Source of the DNA: Pseudomonas saudiphocaensis
Lineage (GTDB): Bacteria; Pseudomonadota; Gammaproteobacteria; Pseudomonadales; Pseudomonadaceae
Assembly: GCF_000756775.1 (NCBI RefSeq)
Contig: NZ_CCSF01000001.1
Location: 1,488,001-1,552,000 of the forward strand
Direction: 5' to 3'
DNA length: 64,000 nt
Under the pieces are notes generated by a model, which searched no databases, was not told where the DNA came from, and saw only the letters and a program-made list of their open reading frames with translations. The translations under genes and the position numbers were made by a program. Of the stretch, positions 26,017-33,934 are shown piece by piece; position 1 is the stretch's first letter; each line of letters opens with the position of its first letter.

Positions 26017-28866
26017 ATGGCGCAGCAGTATCTACCGGGGCAACGCTGGATCAGCGACAGCGAGGCTGAACTTGGCCTGGGAACCATCCTGACGCTCGAC
26101 GGGCGAATGCTCACCGTGCTCTATCCGGCAACCGGTGAAACCCGGCAGTATGCGGCGCGCAGTGCCCCGCTGACCCGCGTGCGCTTTGTCCCTGGCGATG
26201 AGGTGACTCACTTCGAAGGCTGGAAGATGACCGTCCGCGAGGTCGACGATGTCGACGGCCTGCTGGTCTATCACGGCCTGACCGCGCAGAACGAAGCCCG
26301 TACCCTGCCCGAGACTCAGCTTTCCAACTTCATCCAGTTCCGTCTGGCCAGTGATCGCCTGTTCGCCGGGCAGATTGATCCCCTGAACTGGTTCAAGCTG
26401 CGCTATCACACGCTGGAAAACCAGAGCAAACAACTGACCTCCTCCTTGTGGGGTCTGGGCGGCGTACGTGCGCAACCCATCGCGCATCAGCTGCATATCG
26501 CCCGCGAAGTCGCTGACCGTATCGCCCCGCGTGTATTGCTGGCCGATGAAGTCGGCCTGGGCAAGACCATCGAAGCTGGCCTGGTAATTCACCGCCAACT
26601 GCTCACCGGCCGCGCTCGCCGCGTACTGATTCTGGTACCGGAAAACCTCCAGCATCAGTGGCTGGTGGAAATGCGCCGCCGCTTCAACCTGGAAGTCGCC
26701 CTGTTCGACGACGAGCGCTTTATCGAGAGCGATGCCAGCAACCCCTTCGAGGACACCCAACTGGCGCTGGTCTCGCTGGAGTGGCTGAAGGAAGACGAGC
26801 GCGCTCAGGACGCCGCCTTTGCCGCCGGCTGGGATCTGCTGGTCGTGGATGAGGCGCATCACCTGGTCTGGCACCCGGACGGCGCCAGTCCCCAGTACCA
26901 GCTGGTCGAACAGCTGGCCGAGGTCATTCCGGGCGTACTGCTGCTAACCGCAACACCCGAGCAGCTCGGCCAGGAAAGCCACTTCGCCCGCCTGCGCCTG
27001 CTCGATCCCCATCGCTTCCACGACCTTGAAGCCTTCCGTGCCGAAAGCGCCAGCTACCAGCCCGTGGCCGAGGCGGTGCAGGAACTGCTGGACGAGGGTC
27101 GTCTGTCCGAGCGCGCGCACCAGACCATTCATGAATTCCTCGGCGCCGAGGGCGAGGCCCTGCTGGCTGCCGCCACCGACGGTGACATCGACGCCAGCAG
27201 CCGACTGATCCGCGAGCTGCTCGACCGCCACGGCACCGGCCGCCTGCTGTTCCGCAACACCCGCGCCGCCGTGCGTGGTTTCCCCGAGCGCCAACTGCAT
27301 CCCTATCCGCTGCCCTGCCCGGACGAATATCTGGAGCTGCCGCTGGGGGATCGTGCAGAGCTGTATCCGGAAGTCACCTTTCAGAGCCAGCAGGACGACG
27401 CCGATGCGCAGAATCGCTGGTGGACCTTCGATCCACGTGTCGAATGGCTGATCGACACACTGAAGATGCTGAAGAAATTCAAGGTGCTGGTCATCTGCGC
27501 CCATGCCGAAACTGCGCTGGACCTGGAAGACGCCCTGCGCGTGCGCTCCGGCATTCCGGCCACGGTATTCCACGAGGGCATGAGCATCCTCGAACGCGAC
27601 CGCGCCGCCGCCTATTTCGCCGACGAAGAGTTTGGCGCTCAGGTGCTGATCTGTTCGGAGATCGGCAGTGAGGGTCGCAACTTCCAGTTCGCACACCATC
27701 TGGTGCTGTTCGATCTGCCGGCGCACCCAGACCTGCTCGAACAACGCATCGGCCGTCTTGACCGTATTGGCCAGAAGCACACCATTCAGCTGCACGTGCC
27801 CTATCTGGAAACCAGCCCGCAGGAGCGCCTGTTCCAGTGGTACCACCAGGCTCTGAATGCCTTCCTCAATACCTGCCCCACCGGCAACGCGCTGCAGCAC
27901 CAGTTCGGCACGCGCCTGCTGACTCAGCTGGAGGAAGGTGACGACGAGGAGTTCGACAAGCTCATCACCGAAGCCCGCGCCGAGCGTGAACGGCTGGAAG
28001 CCGAGCTGCATGCAGGCCGTGATCGCCTGCTGGAACTCAACTCCGCCGGCGGTGAGCAGGGCGCAGCCCTGGTCGAGGCGATCGAGGAGCAGGACGATCA
28101 GTACGCCCTGCCGATCTACATGGAAGAGCTGTTCGACGCCTTCGGCATCGACAGCGAAGACCATTCCGAGAACGCCCTGATCCTGCGCCCCAGCGAAAAG
28201 ATGCTGGATGCCAGCTTCCCGCTGGGTGACGACGAAGCCGTGACCATCACCTACGACCGCGAACAGGCCCTGGCCCGCGAAGACATGCAGTTCCTCACCT
28301 GGGAACACCCCATGGTGCAGGGCGGCATGGACCTGGTGCTGTCCGGCTCCATGGGCAATACCGCGGTGGCGCTGATCAAGAACAAGGCGCTCAAGCCAGG
28401 CACCGTGTTGCTGGAACTGCTGTTCGTCAGTGAAGTGGTAGCGCCACGTGCGCTGCAGCTCAACCGCTTCCTGCCGCCGCTGGCGCTACGCTGTCTGCTG
28501 GATGCCAACGGCAACGATCTGGCAGCAAAGGTCGCCTTCGAGACCCTCAACGACCAGCTGGAAAGCGTGCCACGGGCCAGCGCCAACAAGTTCGTTCAGG
28601 CCCAGCGCGATGTACTGGCGGCCCAGATAAGCAGTGCCGAAGCCAAAGTTGCGCCGCGCCACACCGAACGCGTCGCCGCTGCCCAGCGCAAACTGCAAGC
28701 CAGCCTGGACGAGGAACTGGCGCGCCTCACCGCCTTGCAGGCGGTCAACCCCAGCGTGCGTGACAGCGAGATCGAAGCCCTGCGCAAGCAGCGCGAAGAA
28801 GGCCTGGCGGCGCTGGAGAAAGCGGCGTTGCGTCTGGAAGCGATTCGGGTGCTGGTTGCTGGCTGA
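26017..28866 (+). CDS. rapA: RNA polymerase-associated protein RapA
   Basis: Swi2/Snf2-family ATPase of 949 residues, also called HepA, which binds core RNA polymerase and recycles it during transcription. Order: Tudor-like N-terminal domain (about 1-105), helicase lobe 1 with [14 protein letters not shown] near 176 and DEAH ([10 protein letters not shown]) near 278, lobe 2 with the motif VI segment [14 protein letters not shown] near 575-588, then spacer and C-terminal domains. Length and motifs are those of the intact family. Start ATG 26017 follows GCGGGAGGCAGC. It is transcribed away from the two small genes to the left. A REP doublet follows the gene. Confidence 0.97.
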   Translation: MAQQYLPGQRWISDSEAELGLGTILTLDGRMLTVLYPATGETRQYAARSAPLTRVRFVPGDEVTHFEGWKMTVREVDDVDGLLVYHGLTAQNEARTLPETQLSNFIQFRLASDRLFAGQIDPLNWFKLRYHTLENQSKQLTSSLWGLGGVRAQPIAHQLHIAREVADRIAPRVLLADEVGLGKTIEAGLVIHRQLLTGRARRVLILVPENLQHQWLVEMRRRFNLEVALFDDERFIESDASNPFEDTQLALVSLEWLKEDERAQDAAFAAGWDLLVVDEAHHLVWHPDGASPQYQLVEQLAEVIPGVLLLTATPEQLGQESHFARLRLLDPHRFHDLEAFRAESASYQPVAEAVQELLDEGRLSERAHQTIHEFLGAEGEALLAAATDGDIDASSRLIRELLDRHGTGRLLFRNTRAAVRGFPERQLHPYPLPCPDEYLELPLGDRAELYPEVTFQSQQDDADAQNRWWTFDPRVEWLIDTLKMLKKFKVLVICAHAETALDLEDALRVRSGIPATVFHEGMSILERDRAAAYFADEEFGAQVLICSEIGSEGRNFQFAHHLVLFDLPAHPDLLEQRIGRLDRIGQKHTIQLHVPYLETSPQERLFQWYHQALNAFLNTCPTGNALQHQFGTRLLTQLEEGDDEEFDKLITEARAERERLEAELHAGRDRLLELNSAGGEQGAALVEAIEEQDDQYALPIYMEELFDAFGIDSEDHSENALILRPSEKMLDASFPLGDDEAVTITYDREQALAREDMQFLTWEHPMVQGGMDLVLSGSMGNTAVALIKNKALKPGTVLLELLFVSEVVAPRALQLNRFLPPLALRCLLDANGNDLAAKVAFETLNDQLESVPRASANKFVQAQRDVLAAQISSAEAKVAPRHTERVAAAQRKLQASLDEELARLTALQAVNPSVRDSEIEALRKQREEGLAALEKAALRLEAIRVLVAG

Positions 28867-28875
28867 ACCTGAACG

Positions 28876-28959
28876 CTGAAAAGCTCCGCGCGAGGGCTAG
28901 GCTCCCACCAGGCACCGAGCCAGTGGGAGCTGCGTCCTTGCGGCGAATGCGGCTCCCAA
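28876..28959. repeat. REP-type doublet after rapA
   Basis: Two inverted units share the head TGGGAGC: minus-strand unit around 28880-28908 and plus-strand unit from 28923 (GTGGGAGCTGCGTCCTTGCG). This is the common Pseudomonas REP/REPIN pattern, a head followed by a small hairpin, paired across a short spacer. Confidence 0.65.
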
Positions 28960-29126
28960 GGCGCCTGCCCAGATGCTAGCGAGGGTGATGCATTCGGTTA
29001 GCCTCACCCCCTCCATCACCCCCGCTATGCCTGCGACCAAGGCAGGCTGCAGTCTTCTGCACCCTCTCGGGAAACGGCATCGCGTTTGAGCGGTCAACAT
29101 CACACAGCCTGATGTTGGAGGACGCC

Positions 29127-29438
29127 ATGAGCGACCAAGCCCTGACCCTCGACGATGCCATGCAGCTCGTTTCCGAGGCCTTCCTGCCGTGCGGTTGCGT
29201 CACAAGTGCCAACCCGGACGACGACAGCTTCAGCTTTACCGTAATGGATGGCAGCGGCAGCGAAGTGCTGCGCGTGCCCAACGTTTCCCGCGAGGAATAC
29301 AGCCACGCTCAGCACCTGGGCAGCGTGATCGAACAGGCGCGCCTGGAGGTAGAGGACAAGGCCCAGCGCCTGGAGCCCTGGACCATGCCAGCCCTTGACG
29401 ACGACACCGGCATTCCCGAAACCCCGCCTAACTACTGA
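29127..29438 (+). CDS. DUF1652-like small protein
   Basis: 103 residues, cytosolic, no signal. The layout (QLVSEAFLPCGCV, then a beta-rich stretch with FTVMDGSGSE, then a helical SVIEQARLEVE end) resembles the Pseudomonas DUF1652 family, whose function is unknown. ATG 29127 is chosen because GGAGG lies five bases upstream; an in-frame ATG at 29112 is not preceded by a site. It is 75 bases ahead of egtB on the same strand, perhaps cotranscribed. Family assignment is from memory and tentative. Confidence 0.6.
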   Translation: MSDQALTLDDAMQLVSEAFLPCGCVTSANPDDDSFSFTVMDGSGSEVLRVPNVSREEYSHAQHLGSVIEQARLEVEDKAQRLEPWTMPALDDDTGIPETPPNY

Positions 29439-29513
29439 TAGCCGTTTCACTTCAGGCTTGCGGCGCGCCCGCAGGCAGAAACGCCGGCCGTCCCATGAGC
29501 GAGGGGGTTTCGA

Positions 29514-30806
29514 ATGGGCAACCTGGCAGAACAGCCGACAGAGCAATCAACCCTTGCCGAGACGGATTGTCCGTTACGGCAATTCGCGCAAGTACGCGCC
29601 ACCACCGAAGCGATCTGTGCGCCTCTGCAGACCGAGGACCATGTCATCCAGAGCATGCCGGACGTCAGCCCGCCAAAATGGCACCTGGCGCACGTCAGCT
29701 GGTTCTTCGAAGCCTTCCTGCTCAAACCCTTCCTGAGCGGCTACCGCCCGCTGGACCCGGCCTATGACCACCTGTTCAATTCCTACTACGAAACCCACGG
29801 CACGCCCTTCCCGCGCGCCAGCCGCGGGTTGATCTCCCGCCCTGGCGTGGCGGATGTCTACCGTTTCCGCCAGCACGTAGATCAGGCCATGGGCGAACTG
29901 CTTAGCAACCTGCCTGCCCGACATGCGGCGGAAATCCTGCGCCGCGTCGAGCTCGGGCTGCAGCACGAGCAGCAGCACCAGGAACTGCTGTTGATGGATA
30001 TCAAGCACATCCTCGCGCAGAACCCGCTGCAGCCGGCCTATCGCACCGACCTTAGAAAAGCACCGAAGCTGTCCAGCGAAGCCCTTCAATGGCATCACTA
30101 CCACGGCGGCATTCACAGCATCGGCCATGGCGGCGAGGGCTTTGCCTTCGATTGCGAAACACCGCGGCACAGACAGTTCGTCGAGGATTACCAGCTGGCC
30201 AGCCGCCCGGTGAGCAACCGTGATTACCTGTCGTTCATGGTCGATGGCGGCTACGCGCGCAGCGAGCTCTGGCTTTCCGATGGCTGGGCGCACATCCGCC
30301 AGCACGGCTGGAATGCTCCGCTGTACTGGTCGCGCCACGAAGACACCTGGCACGAAATGACGCTCGGCGGACCACGCCCGCTGGATCTCGACGCACCGGT
30401 CTGTCACATCAGTTTTTACGAGGCCGACGCCTATGCCCGCTGGGCTGGGGCCCGGCTGCCCACCGAAGCGGAATGGGAGCTGGCTGCCTGCAACCAGCAA
30501 CCTGAAGGCAACTTCCTTGAAAGCGATCATCTGCAACCTGTCGCCGCCGAATCGGGAGAAGGGCCTTCGCAGCTGTTCGGTGATGTTTGGGAATGGACAG
30601 CCAGCGCCTACCGCCCCTACCCCGGCTTCCGCCCGCTCGAAGGCAGCCTGGGCGAGTACAACGGCAAGTTCATGTCCGGGCAGATGGTCCTGCGCGGCGG
30701 CTGTTGTGCCACCCCGCAACGCCATATCCGCGCCACCTACCGCAACTTTTTCCAGCCGGCCATGCGCTGGCAGTTCGCCGGGCTGCGCCTGGCCAGGGAG
30801 TTCTGA
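29514..30806 (+). CDS. egtB: Ergothioneine biosynthesis sulfoxide synthase EgtB
   Basis: Non-haem iron enzyme of 430 residues that joins hercynine to a thiol (gamma-glutamylcysteine or cysteine) with oxygen. N-terminal DinB-like domain with the iron-binding His in PKWHLAHVSWFFE and the pair in LQHEQQHQELLLMDIKH; C-terminal FGE-sulfatase domain with the GARLPTEAEWELAA motif and the ending VLRGGCCATP...RATYRNFF. The start is ATG 29514 after GAGGGGG. The stop (30804-30806) abuts the egtD start, so the two are translated together. No egtA, egtC or egtE lies nearby, so the thiol donor and C-S lyase must come from elsewhere. Confidence 0.94.
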   Translation: MGNLAEQPTEQSTLAETDCPLRQFAQVRATTEAICAPLQTEDHVIQSMPDVSPPKWHLAHVSWFFEAFLLKPFLSGYRPLDPAYDHLFNSYYETHGTPFPRASRGLISRPGVADVYRFRQHVDQAMGELLSNLPARHAAEILRRVELGLQHEQQHQELLLMDIKHILAQNPLQPAYRTDLRKAPKLSSEALQWHHYHGGIHSIGHGGEGFAFDCETPRHRQFVEDYQLASRPVSNRDYLSFMVDGGYARSELWLSDGWAHIRQHGWNAPLYWSRHEDTWHEMTLGGPRPLDLDAPVCHISFYEADAYARWAGARLPTEAEWELAACNQQPEGNFLESDHLQPVAAESGEGPSQLFGDVWEWTASAYRPYPGFRPLEGSLGEYNGKFMSGQMVLRGGCCATPQRHIRATYRNFFQPAMRWQFAGLRLAREF

Positions 30807-31772
30807 ATGGCATTGGCTGTACAGCTGCACGACAACATCCTGCCACCCAGGGATAGCTCCCTGCGCGACGAAGCTCTGGCGGGCTTCGCCGCTTCGCCCA
30901 AGCACCTCTCGCCCAAGTTCTTCTACGACCGACGCGGCTCGGAGCTGTTCGAGCAGATCTGCCTGCAGCCGGAGTACTACCTGACCCGCACTGAGGAAGC
31001 CATCCTCGCCGACGCGGCGGACGAGATTCGCCAGATCGTCGGCCCGCAAAGCAACCTGATCGAGCTGGGCAGTGGCGCCAGCCGCAAGGTGCGTTTGCTG
31101 CTCGAAAGGCTGCGGCCAGCCAGCTACCTGGGTATCGACATCTCCGAGGATTTTCTGCTGGACAGCACCCGCCGCCTGGCCGCCGATTATCCCTGGCTCG
31201 ACGTGCATGCCGCCTGCAGCGACTTCTCCGATCACCTGCAACTGCCCGACGACTTCGCCCTGGAGCACCCGCTGGTGTTCTTCCCCGGCTCCAGCATTGG
31301 CAATTTCACCCCGGAACAGGCGCGCCGACTGCTCGGCCATCTGCACCACATCCTGCCGACCGGCGGTGGCGTATTGATCGGGGTCGACCTGCTCAAGGAC
31401 AAAGCCACGCTGGAGGCTGCCTACAATGACCGCGCCCAGGTCACGGCGGCCTTCAATCTGAATCTGCTGCACCGCATTCGCCGCGAACTGCACAGCGATA
31501 TCGATCCGGCGCGCTTCGTTCACCGCGCGTTTTTCAATGAGGATCAATCGCGCATCGAGATGCATTTGGTCAGCCGTATCTCGCAAACCGTGGCCCTCGA
31601 AGGCCAGCTGTTTCGCTTTCGGGCTGGGGAAAGCCTGCACAGCGAAAACTCCTACAAATACAGTGTGCAGGGTTTTATCGAGCTGGCCGACAGTGCCGGA
31701 TTCGATTCCAGCGGGCTCTGGACCGATGCCGGGCAACTGTTCAGCGTGCATTACCTACAGCGCCGCCCATGA
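30807..31772 (+). CDS. egtD: L-histidine N(alpha)-methyltransferase EgtD
   Basis: SAM-dependent enzyme, 321 residues, that trimethylates histidine to hercynine, the first step of ergothioneine synthesis. The SAM site appears as LIELGSGASRKVRLLLE, followed by YLGIDISEDFL and the substrate-side FFPGSSIGNFTP; the opening LSPKFFYDRRGSELFEQIC is typical of DUF2260/EgtD proteins. It follows egtB with no gap and overlaps the next gene (a protease) by ATGA. Confidence 0.95.
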   Translation: MALAVQLHDNILPPRDSSLRDEALAGFAASPKHLSPKFFYDRRGSELFEQICLQPEYYLTRTEEAILADAADEIRQIVGPQSNLIELGSGASRKVRLLLERLRPASYLGIDISEDFLLDSTRRLAADYPWLDVHAACSDFSDHLQLPDDFALEHPLVFFPGSSIGNFTPEQARRLLGHLHHILPTGGGVLIGVDLLKDKATLEAAYNDRAQVTAAFNLNLLHRIRRELHSDIDPARFVHRAFFNEDQSRIEMHLVSRISQTVALEGQLFRFRAGESLHSENSYKYSVQGFIELADSAGFDSSGLWTDAGQLFSVHYLQRRP

Positions 31773-33523
31773 GAAGCCTGCCATTTATCTGCCTCGGCGG
31801 CCTGCTGGCCGTGCTCGGCTCGACCCTGGCCAGCACTGGCGAAGAGCCGCTCAGGCTCAAGGACCTGCAACGCTGTGGCGACCTGTTCAACAGTGACGAG
31901 CTGACCTTTTGCCTGCGTGGCGAAGGCCTGGCCAAGGGAGAGCCGAAGCTGCTGCTCAACGGCAAGCCGCTCAAGGCCGAACGCCGTGGCGACGGGCGGC
32001 TTCGCCTGACCCTGCGCAAGGCGGACCATGAAAGCGGGCCGCTCTGGCTGGAACAGGGCGAGCAACGCAGCAATCCCGTCTGGCTGACACTCAATGGCAG
32101 CCACGTCATCGCTGCAGGTCCTGCCGAAGTGGCAAAGAACATGGACGGGCTGACCACTTATGTCGATCTGATCAGCCTGATCATCGAAGAGAAATACGAC
32201 GGCCTCGAAGAGGCGCGACGCCTGGCAAAAAAGTACGACGCCAAGGTGGTCGGCATGATCGCGCCCCTGAATACCTACCAGTTGCGCCTGCCGGTGAAGA
32301 ACCTCACCGAGCGTGACGCCCTGGTGCTGCGCCTGGGCAATGAAGTCAGTGTGGACGCGGTAGTGGTCGAGGAGTCTGGCGCTGAAGCGCCCGTCGAGAG
32401 CGATCCTGAAGACAAGCCGCGCAACAGCGAATGGGTCGCCAATCGCTTTCTGGATGCCGTGCACTACTACCAGCAGCGGCTGCCGTCCAAAGAGGCGCCT
32501 GTAGAGCCCCATCCGGTGCGGATTGGCATTATCGAGCGCGACGTCGATTTCGATTCGCCCGAGTTCGCCCCCTATATCGACGACTGCAACCCGCGCGAGC
32601 CGCGCACCTGCGTCTACGCCAGGGATGCGGAAACGCCAGCGGGGCATGGCACCACCGTCACTGGCATTCTCGCCGCACGCAACGAAGATCCTGCCGACAG
32701 CGGGTTCCTCAGCGCCGTGGAACCAGTCAGCGCCGGCTACCAGGTGATCGTCGAACGCAACTCGGATGCCGGCATCACCGCCAATATCGCCGCCTCGGTT
32801 AATCTGGTGGAAGACGGCGTGCGCATTCTCAACTGGAGCTGGGGCATCCATCGCATAGGGGCGCGGGATATCGAGGGCGAGGAAGTCGATTCGCTGATCC
32901 GTTCCGGCATTGCCATGAGCGGCTATGAGGAGCTGTTGGAAGAATTCTTCCTCTGGCTGCGCCGCGAACATCCCGATGTGCTGGTGGTGAACTCCGCCGG
33001 CAACGGCTCGGCACGCTCCGGCCAGGACGACTACCGACTGCCCTCCTCCTTTATTACCGACCAGCTGCTGGTGGTCGGCGGCCATCAGCGCAGCGACAAG
33101 CACGATGTTGCCGTGGAGGACCCTGAATACGCCACGCGACGCCCCTCATCCAACCTCGACATGCGCGTGGACATCACCGCTTCTGCCTGTACCCGTGCGG
33201 CGACGCTTGAACCCGGCAAGCGCGGCGATGTGCATTGCGGTACGTCCTACGCCACGCCGATGGTGGCCGGCATTGTCGCGGCGATGTTGTCGATCAACCC
33301 GGAACTGGAACCGTCACAGGTACGCGAACTGCTGCGCCGTAGCGCCATGACCATAGGCCGCGGCAGCGATTTCGAGCCATCCGAGGCCGACGATTTGACT
33401 GCTCCCATCCTTCCCTCGGAACGAGCCTATCGACTCGACGACGAGGATATCGGTCGCTCGGCCCGGCTGGATATGCGCAAGGCACTGGAGCTGACGGTGG
33501 AAAGTCTGCAACAGGAGCGGTAA
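31769..33523 (+). CDS. Secreted subtilisin-like (S8) protein with altered triad
   Basis: 584 residues with a signal peptide (MRSLPFICLGGLLAVLGSTLA), an N-terminal region of about 220 residues acting as propeptide or extra domain, and an S8 domain from about 250. His293 in GHGTTVTGILAA, the oxyanion Asn412 in VNSAGNGS and Ser493 in CGTSYATPMVAG are present. At the catalytic Asp position, however, the strand reads RIGIIERDVDF, placing Glu256 where VxDTG proteins have Asp; Asp258 or Asp260 could substitute. Activity is therefore uncertain. It overlaps egtD by four bases, so it is translated with the ergothioneine genes, a link without an obvious reason. Located in the periplasm or exported. Confidence 0.8.
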   Translation: MRSLPFICLGGLLAVLGSTLASTGEEPLRLKDLQRCGDLFNSDELTFCLRGEGLAKGEPKLLLNGKPLKAERRGDGRLRLTLRKADHESGPLWLEQGEQRSNPVWLTLNGSHVIAAGPAEVAKNMDGLTTYVDLISLIIEEKYDGLEEARRLAKKYDAKVVGMIAPLNTYQLRLPVKNLTERDALVLRLGNEVSVDAVVVEESGAEAPVESDPEDKPRNSEWVANRFLDAVHYYQQRLPSKEAPVEPHPVRIGIIERDVDFDSPEFAPYIDDCNPREPRTCVYARDAETPAGHGTTVTGILAARNEDPADSGFLSAVEPVSAGYQVIVERNSDAGITANIAASVNLVEDGVRILNWSWGIHRIGARDIEGEEVDSLIRSGIAMSGYEELLEEFFLWLRREHPDVLVVNSAGNGSARSGQDDYRLPSSFITDQLLVVGGHQRSDKHDVAVEDPEYATRRPSSNLDMRVDITASACTRAATLEPGKRGDVHCGTSYATPMVAGIVAAMLSINPELEPSQVRELLRRSAMTIGRGSDFEPSEADDLTAPILPSERAYRLDDEDIGRSARLDMRKALELTVESLQQER

Positions 33524-33934
33524 CAACCGATAGAAACATCAAGACATAATTAGCGAAACCGTTCGTCAGCACTTGCGGCGGCTGTGAAAAGTTGCGTCGT
33601 CAGTATTACGTCATTCCGTGAACGATCTTTGCAGTAGCTCTTTCAAGTACTTGCGTAAATAACTCCAAAATCTCCTGAAATTGCTCTCAATATCACTTTG
33701 ATGGCCACCCTATCGACTGAAGAGTTTTCGTCGACTTTCTGGCGTCAATGTTCATTTTATTAACTTATACCGTTTCTATATAAAGCGCCTTCATATGGCC
33801 GAGCCGTCGAAATAGCGGATTCGCTCAGCCTAAAAGGCAGCAACGGGTAGTTCTGAATCTCCTCTCAAGTTGCCTCCGTACTTTTTAAAGGATCTGCAAA
33901 AGATCTTTTGACGTATCAAGTTCCGGAGTTTTCC
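33524..33934. other. AT-rich leader of the GH5 gene
   Basis: 411 non-coding bases, visibly richer in A/T than the surroundings. It has no ORF of note. CTATATAAAG near 33775 could be a -10 region, and a 12-base palindrome AAAAGATCTTTT lies at 33898-33909 just before the gene. A long leader of this kind often carries regulatory sites, but I cannot name any. Confidence 0.5.

Noticed and set aside
29574-31751. 725-codon open frame on the minus strand opposite egtB-egtD
   Set aside because: It mirrors two well-supported genes on the other strand; long antisense frames are common in GC-rich coding sequence, and its translation shows no known domain.
31751-33103. 450-codon minus-strand frame opposite the S8 protease gene
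   Set aside because: Antisense shadow; the plus-strand gene has signal peptide and active-site motifs.
33898-33909. AAAAGATCTTTT palindrome before the GH5 gene as an operator
   Set aside because: Short, low-complexity and partly in the region next to the ribosome site; chance in AT-rich sequence cannot be excluded.
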